Below are positions 57,438 through 64,000 of a DNA stretch of 64,000 nt, one piece after another. Both the position numbers and the translations under genes were made by a program. Position 1 is the first letter of the stretch. Each line of letters opens with the position of its first letter. Origin of the DNA: Tetracentron sinense. Its lineage: Eukaryota; Streptophyta; Magnoliopsida; Trochodendrales; Trochodendraceae. The notes under the pieces were generated by a model. It was not told the DNA's origin. It ran no database searches and was given only the letters and a program-made list of their open reading frames with translations. The stretch lies in contig CM026570.1 in assembly GCA_015143295.1 (NCBI GenBank), positions 10,502,047 to 10,566,046 on the forward strand, in the 5' to 3' direction.

Positions 57438-58602
57438 ATGGATTGGAGCGACGATCCAAACTCATTTGATGAAGAAGAAGTCAATCCACTCTCGGTAACC
57501 ACCCTAAATACACTCTATTCATTTCCCTTTTGTTGATCTCTCTTATTTTGCCATAATTTTAATTTTTAATTTTTTATAGGAACTTATTTGAATGTCGGAT
57601 CTTTAGTTCTTAAGGTATATAGATAATGATGGCATTTTTGTTCTTTTCATAGATGGATTCTCAAGGACAAGCGTACTACACCAATCTAATGGTTCATGGA
57701 ACCAACCTTGACACCCAATTTTTGGGAGCTTCAGATCAAGTGGGTCAACATTTGAATCAACCTGCACATGTGTCCGCCCAATCGTCTCAACCTAAAACGG
57801 GATCCACCAAGAAGTCACTGCGAGATGTTAACTTCACGGTAGAAGAAGATTTACTCATTGTATCTGTGTTTCTCAACATTAGCTTGGATGCAGTGTCCGG
57901 GAATGAGCAAAAAAAACAAGCATATTGGAATAGAGTATTTATGTTTTTCCAGATGAACATCAAAAATTCCAAACGTAACCAAAATTCTCTAATGCATCGT
58001 TGGTTGATGATTCAACTGAGCACTAATAAGTTTTGTGCGTGCCTTGCCCAAATAGAGGCGAAGCATCAAAGTGGGCTCAATGAGCATGACAAGGTATTAA
58101 TAGCATTGAAATTTATTCTTTACAAATTATCATTATTTTTTTAGATGGTAATTAACTTTTATTTATTTTTCAGATCGCTCAAGCGAAATAGATGTACCAA
58201 GAACTGAACAATACCCCATTTTTATTTTAGCATTGCTGGAATATGTTAAGGTACCAACCAAAATGGTTGTTGGAAAGCAGTCAGAGGAGGAAACCAAAAA
58301 AATATAAAAGTAAAACTTCTACCTCATCTTGTCCTTCTACTCCAGATTCGATAAATTTAGGTGAAGACAATTACTCACATGATACTTTCATCAACTTGGA
58401 GAGACCACCAGGCCGGAAGGCCGAAAAAGATCACTTAAATAAACAAAAGGGTAAAGGTCGTGAAGGTGACTATATGAGTTCGTCTTTTGTGGGGTTACTA
58501 CGAGAGATAAAGGAAGATAAAAGACAATTGCAAACCGAGATAATGCAAGTGTATGAGAAGCTGCAAAAACATATCTGCAAGAGCAAGAGAAACTCACTAT
58601 GA
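57438..58602 (+). pseudogene. Harbinger ORF1 (Myb/SANT-like DNA-binding partner), inactivated
   Basis: Three exons are visible: 57438-57494 (19 codons, donor GTAACC), 57653-58093 (after TCATAG, donor GTATTA) and 58174-58602 (after TTTCAG). All phase 0. Exon 2 has the SANT/trihelix-like NFTVEEDLLIVSVFLNIS and KKQAYWNRVFMFF. Exon 3 has the NAM-associated C-terminal traits (RYQPKW, ERPPGRKAEK, coiled end). In-frame TAG codons at 58189-58191 and 58228-58230 break it. In Pong-type elements ORF1 is needed with the transposase for excision. Confidence 0.78.
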
Positions 58603-58936
58603 AGTAAGAAAAAATTCGAATGGAACAATTGAAAGAGGAGAATAACATAATGTTGATGGATACGACTGTTATGCTTTAAATGCAAGTTGAATATTTTCAT
58701 AGCCTCCAAATGGAAATCCTTGAAAAACGAAAAACTTAGTATTGTTGAATTATTGTATTGCTGGTAGGAATTAATGAATCAAAGTCAATTATCTTTCCAT
58801 CTTTTACTTTATTCGGAAACTAAAAATGCTTATATTACTAAAACGATGAAGTTCCCAAAATAGCTTAATCCAAAATACTTAATGCGATCACCAATAACCA
58901 ACTTACAAGTTCCTACAATTGGCCGTGTCGCTGCCA

Positions 58937-60205
58937 CTAGTGCTCGACAAGGTCCGATTGGAGTTGAGAATGAGTTCCCCTGTTTCTAATGCGACGAATA
59001 CCTTCAATGAATTCCACAAGTTCAGTCGTACGCTCGTGTGATACTGGTGCATAGGGGCTTTCATCGATTGCATCATAGTTGAAGTCTTCTGCTCCATTGA
59101 CATCTCGCTCATCCTCAACGATCATGTTATGCATTATTATGCATGTCTTCATAATATCTTTGAGCGTTTCGCATTTCCAAAAATGTGCAGGTCCACGCAC
59201 AATCGCAAATCGTGCTTGAAGCACTCCAAATGCACGCTCTACATCCTTCCTTGCTGATTCTTGAGCTGCAGTAAAATATTTTTGTTTATTCCCTTGTGGA
59301 GACAGGATTGTTTTTACAAATGTTGACCACTGCGAATATATACCATCGGCAAGATAATAACCCATTGCATAGTCATTACCACTGATTGAGTAGTTAGCTG
59401 CAACAGCACACCCATCAGTAAGATCAGTAAATACAGAAGATCGTTCTAGCACGTTGATGTCATTATGGGATCCCGGTAACCCAAAAAAGGCATGCCAGAT
59501 CCCAAGATCATATGATGCCACAGCTTCCAAAATAATCATCGGTTCATGGACATGACCACAATACATTCCTTTCCACGCAGTCGGACAATTCTTCCATTTC
59601 CAATGCATACAGTCAATGCTCCCCAACATTCCAGGGAATCCACGATGTTCTCCAACTGCTAGCAATCTAGCAATATCATCATTGTTTGGTGGCCTTAAGT
59701 ACTCGTCAGAAAAAATTGCAACAACCGCTCGAACAAATTTATTTTGACTTTCTATTGCGGTGCTTTAACCAATCCTCACGTACTTGTCCATATAAGCTGC
59801 TGCTACTCCATAAGAGAGCATCCTCATTGCAGCAGTGATCTTCTGAAGGGAAGACAAACCGAGCATTCCAAAAGCGTCTGTCTTTTGGACAAAGTATGGA
59901 TCGTGGGCTTCCACTGCATATTGAATACGTAGAAAAAGAGAACGTTGCATTCGGAACCTCCTCCGAAATAAAATAGGAGGATAAACAAGCGTTTCAGCAA
60001 AATAGTGTTGAAAAAGTCGTTCATGGCCTTGAACTCTATCATGCCAAATGACTCTATGGCCTTGAACAGAACCACGATGTCTCCTCGATTGTTTCTCTTT
60101 ATTGAGCCGTTCTTCTTCCATACAAGCTATTGTCATGATCTCCAACTCTTCGTCGGAGTCTTCAAGATCTCCAAAAAACATATTGTTTAGAAGATTGCGA
60201 TCCAT
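58937..60205 (-). pseudogene. Harbinger transposase (DDE_Tnp_4), one nonsense codon
   Basis: The ATG at 60205 begins an acidic N-terminus (DLEDSDEELE), then LVYPPILFRRRFRMQRSLFL and SYGVAAAYMDKYVRIG. A TAA at 59765-59767 interrupts, and the frame continues to 58937. The catalytic D, D, E blocks are GSIDCMHWKW, YYLADGIYSQW and ERAFGVLQARF; HNDINVLERS is also present. Length without the stop is about 422 codons, normal for the family. Only this one break was seen. Confidence 0.88.
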
Positions 60206-60339
60206 AGAGAGAAAATGACCAATAAAGTTGAGACACAACTAAGTTTTTGATCGTTCAGAGAAAATTGAGTTGTGATGGATGAAAATGAGAGAGGAAATGG
60301 TTTTATTTATAATCATAGTGTCATCTAGTTCAAAAAAAT

Positions 60340-60500
60340 ATGATCGTTAAAATATGACCATTTGAATAGATATGACCGGTAAAATATGACCGTTTGAAAA
60401 AATATGACCGTTAAAAATATGACAGTTAAAATATGACCGTTTGAAAAAACATGACCGTTAAAATATGGCCAATAAAAATAAGACCGTTGAGTGTCATCTC
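60340..60500. repeat. Subterminal array of AATATGACCGTT motifs
   Basis: About ten copies of (A)AATATGACCGTT(T/A) in the same orientation lie between the transposase 5' end and the right terminus. Left-end counterparts are CAACGG(C/T) repeats at 57245-57295. They are candidate transposase-binding sites or silencing-prone repeats. Confidence 0.65.
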
Positions 60501-60572
60501 ATTCAAAAAAATATAAAAATTAGTATTTAATAGAAATAGGGAAGAAATAAGGAGTTTGGGTTGGAGTTGCAA

Positions 60573-63500
60573 GTACAAAAAGAGGGTTGCTCCATGTATA
60601 TATCCCGATCTACTTCTCCATATAGGAAAGCATTTTTCACGTCTAGTTGTCATAGCTTCCATGATTTGTTAGCTGCTAGTGCTAGAAGGACACGTACCGT
60701 TGTAATCTTTGCCACTGGACTAAAGGTCTCATCATAGTCTAGCCCATATTGCTGAGAAAAACCTCGGGCAACGAGTCGAGCCTTGTATCTTTCTATAGAA
60801 CCATCGGGATGAGTCTTTACCTTATAAACTCATCGACGGGATATGGGTTTGACGTCCTTGGGCTTTGGGACTAGGTCCTAGGTTTGATTCTGCTTCAGTG
60901 CTAGAATCTCTTCCTCCATTGCCTTTTTCCATTCAAGACTCTGAGATGCTTCCTCGAATGTAGATGCTTCCCTTACACCCTCTTCTTCGGCAAGAGCAGC
61001 GTTGACATACTTCGGATTTGACCGTCTCTGCCTGGTAGACCTTCAAAGTTGTGCCCTTGACTCTTCTTCAACGTCTTCATGTTGACTTGGCCGAAGTTCT
61101 TCCGGTGTTTTGTGATGTACGCCGGTTCTCCATGGATCTACAAACCTATTTGGTGATCTTGGCGAGTTGGGCTGTAATACTGTAGGCCGATCTTCCCTTC
61201 TTATTTCCCCAATACCTGGTGGGTTGCTCAGCTTTTTGACTGGACTGTAAATCTTCTTCTTGAGTTGACTCCACCAGCTTCTCCTGTAGCTTGTTCTCCA
61301 AATCCTTGGAATCTGGAAGTACTACATCTTGTGATAACCACCAAGATGAAGCCTCATCAAATACTACATTTCGTGATGTGTAGCAGCGCCCGGTTTTGGG
61401 ATCACAACATCTCCACCCTTTCCTCTCGCTATCTTATCCAATGAAGATACAGCGAAGAGCCTTCTTATCAAACTTGGTCCGTAAATGATCAGGCACGAAC
61501 ACATAGCACACACAGCCGAAGACTCGAAAGTGACTTACTGTGGGTTTTATATTCCACAGTTTCTGAAAGGGTGAGACAAACTCAAGTCTTGCTTGTGGTA
61601 GCCGGCTGATCACGTGAACTGCTGTCTTCATACACTCTGCCCAAAATCGTCCAGGCACATTATTCGCATGTAGCATGCTTCGACAGATCTCTCCAAGGTG
61701 CCGATTCTTTCTCTCTGCTACACCATTCTGTTGTGGGGTACTAGTACAAGTCAGCTGTCGTCGGATTTTGCATTTTCTAAGGTAGGCTGAGAATTCATCC
61801 GACGTGTATTCTCCCCCATTGTCAGTGCGTGGACACCGAATCTTCTGACTGACTTCACTTTTAACTTTCTCTTTAAAGTCTTTAAACTTGGAGAATACTT
61901 CTGATTTTTCTTTCAGAAAATATACCCACACGTACCTTGAGTAGTCATCGATGAAGGTCACCATGTATCGCATGCCGCTGATTGATGCCTGCTTTACTGG
62001 CCCAAACACATCTGAGTGGATAAGCTCTAAGGGTTCTTTTGCTCTGAACTTTGACTCTTTATAGGGCAGTTGATGAGCCTTACCATACTGACACCCGACG
62101 CAGATGGTATCTTCTCGAATATCTAGTTGAGGAAGACCCTTGAGCATCGACTTTTTCATAATTTCTTTCAACTTGTGATAGCTGACGTGCCCTAGCCGCG
62201 CATGCCATAGATCTGCAGTCTCACTCCTTCGGGTCTTGTCTACGTATGCTGATTCTGCTAACATCACGTAGATGGATTCTAACCTTCGTCCCTCCATGAT
62301 AGGTGTATCTGATGGCTCCAAGCTTCGATACACTTTGACGTCTTCTGGCCCAAACACCACATAGTTACCAGATGCTATCAGCTGTGATACTGACAATAGA
62401 TTTTTCTTCATTCCAGGCACATGATAGACGTTCTGCAACTGAACTTGATGAGGACTGAAGCGAGGCACGATCACCGTCTTGCCAATGTGTGTGATTGGCA
62501 GTCTTAAGTTGTTGGCCGTCACTACTACTCGACCACCTTTATACTCAGACACACTGAGCAGTTTATCCTTATCGCCAGTCATGTGATTGGAGCATCCAGA
62601 GTCAACGATTCAGTCTTCATTGTAGTCGATTGCTCCATGATTTTGTATTACAACAAGTGTCATGTCTTCTGCTTTTGTCACAATAGAACTTGCTGCTATT
62701 TCAGTTATGACCGTACCAGATTGATAATCTGTTTTCTTCTCCTTGAAGACAATCTCATCTTCTGGGCAGATTTCTTTGACTTGCTCAGTCACAGCGAAGG
62801 ATGCTTCAGCATCCCACTCTTCCTCGCTATTGCTTCCACCTTGGTGATTGCTGGATATCACCAAGTTGCCTTCTGCTAATTTTTTCTTTGACCAGCAATC
62901 TCGAGCGAAGTGACCTCTCTCGCCACAGTTGTAGCATTCATCATTATGCCGTCTGGATTGTCGTGCGTCTCTATCTCGGCCTTGTTGAACTCCCCCTATC
63001 TAAGAGCTCCTCTCCTGCAGCCTCCTCGATCCACCTTCTTCCTTCTTGGGTCTTTCAGCCTTCTGCCATCCTTGCCGACCTCTTCTACTACTAAAGAGGG
63101 CATCCTCCTCATTCTTTAATAATACTCTAGCCATTTGATTTGCTAGAATTTCTTGATCAACCAATAGATTTTGTAAGTCTAAGATGGTTGGCTGCGTTAG
63201 CCAACCATGGATCGCCGTAATGAACCCACTATATTCGGGTCTCAGGCCATGGATGATGATTCTTCTCATCCTATCTTCATTAATATTAGCTTTCGAATCC
63301 AATTGTGAAATTTCACGGCAAAGAGATTTTACCTTCATAAAGTATTGGTTGATTGTCATTTCTCCTTCTGAGGTTGACATGAGCTCATTCTCCAGTTGTT
63401 GTAGCCTTGCATCATTCTTCCTTGAGAAGAGGGCTGCAAAAGCGTCTCAAGCTCCTTTTGGTGTGAATGCATCCCTGATGTGTTCAAACAACTCCTCTTC

Positions 63501-63719
63501 AATAGTTGTTTTAAGTACAAACATAGCCTTCCCGGCCTTAATTTTCCAACGCCTTAGTGCATCGGCATTCTATTGAGGAGGTGGATTAGTATCACTACCA
63601 TTGACGACCTCCCACAAATCCTGTCCCTGCAGGTATGACTCTATACAGAACTTCCAATTGCTGTAATTTTGGTTGTTAAGCTTCTTGATCCCACTGGTTG
63701 CGTTCGCCAAATCCGTCAT
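60573..63719 (-). pseudogene. Copia D gag-pol, nonsense-riddled
   Basis: The ATG at 63719 starts gag (LNNQNYSNWKFCIESYLQGQ). The same frame is broken by stops at 63570, 63447, 63000, 62610 and 61434 but never shifts between them. It contains UBN2-type gag, the CCHC knuckle CYNCGERGHFARDC, the protease [10 protein letters not shown], the integrase HHCC ([21 protein letters not shown]) and the core [25 protein letters not shown]. Left of 61434 it is frameshifted RT (ARLVARG-like, DETFSP-like, DVKNAFLYGEVDRDIYMEQP) to the Harbinger border. The second half of RT and RNase H are missing. Confidence 0.85.
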
Positions 63720-63864
63720 CGTGACTTGGTATGTCTTCACGTACTCCACCAAGTAAGCTTGATCCCAGATCAATCGGCTTCAAGTCCCGGACTATGCACG
63801 AACAAGATTTCTCCTTCGTAGCGCTCGAACACCGGCCTCCGACAACTTGGCTCTAATACCAAAT

Positions 63865-64000
63865 TGTTGAAAATAGAAGCAGCGGAAACCCGAATAAAGA
63901 AGCTTTTATTAATGCACTAACTGAAAAATGTACAACACTTAAGGGACACTCACACTCAAGGGACACACTCACACTTACACTCACACAAGAACTCACACTC
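63865..64000 (-). repeat. 5' LTR of copia D, partial
   Basis: TG start adjacent to the primer site. The rest is beyond the window. Confidence 0.75.

Larger units (their letters stand above)
56911..60572. mobile_element. PIF/Harbinger DNA transposon, both genes damaged
   Basis: The left end is GAGCACCTCCAACGCACTCC, preceded by TAA, present twice in tandem (see next entry). The right end near 60550-60572 reads, inverted, GCAACTCCAACCCAAACTCC. Two convergent genes, a Myb/NAM-associated-like ORF1 on plus and a DDE transposase on minus, are the standard Pong/PIF layout. A CTT...AAG difference leaves the right target duplication uncertain. The right end abuts copia D RT sequence, which it truncates. 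Confidence 0.8.
60573..64000 (-). mobile_element. Copia D retrotransposon, truncated, 5' LTR leaving the window
   Basis: The 5' LTR starts at 63865 (TGTTGAAAATAG) and continues past 64000. The adjacent primer site reads, on the minus strand, TTTGGTATTAGAGCC. Internal sequence runs leftwards through gag, protease, integrase and the first part of RT. It is cut at about 60573 by the Harbinger element. The LTR shows repeated CACTCACAC text near the window end. Confidence 0.85.

Noticed and set aside
1..64000. CRISPR arrays, operons, ribosome-binding sites, prokaryotic terminators
   Set aside because: The window is plant nuclear DNA. The tandem repeats seen have degenerate units and no unique spacers.

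Overview
The window is nuclear DNA of a flowering plant. Four things show this: RPS5-type CC-NB-ARC resistance genes with jacalin-lectin exons, GT-AG introns, a dense load of plant LTR retrotransposons, L1-type LINE, PIF/Harbinger, SINE and MITE sequences, and a short piece of plastid 16S rRNA. I cannot name the species. No prokaryotic feature is present.

Layout. Bases 1-4757 are one copy (A) of a segment whose second copy (B, 46243-49640) lies between the two intact genes of the window, so this is a tandem-duplicated NLR locus. Bases 4300-14000 hold no intact gene and are packed with nested foldback elements; several have exact target-site duplications. They also contain a solo LTR and a broken ERF transcription-factor fragment. 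At 14196-17011 lies a wrecked CC-NB-LRR gene with a frameshift, an NB-ARC deletion and a solo LTR. Bases 17440-43897 are a 26-kb nested retrotransposon block. A copia gag fragment is split by a Tnt1-like copia (17938-22902). Next to it, copia B (23515-43892) carries a LINE (25459-36128), which carries a very young gypsy (26262-31651). Copia B also carries copia C (38730-43678) at its 3' end. All five-base target duplications fit this reading.

Two intact minus-strand genes follow (44100-45823 and 50515-52433). Each encodes a coiled coil and an NB-ARC that stops just after the GLPL region. A phase-0 intron then joins this to a jacalin-related lectin domain, where ARC2/MHD and the LRR would normally be. 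The neighbouring pseudogene shows the ordinary CC-NB-LRR layout of the same family, so the lectin appears to have replaced the LRR half. These two genes are the most interesting content.

From 52434 to 56900 there are further MITEs, a hAT-like fragment, tandem repeats and the plastid rRNA piece. A PIF/Harbinger transposon with both its genes, convergent and each damaged, lies at 56911-60572. The right end (60573-64000) is a decayed minus-strand copia whose 5' LTR starts at 63865 and runs out of the window.
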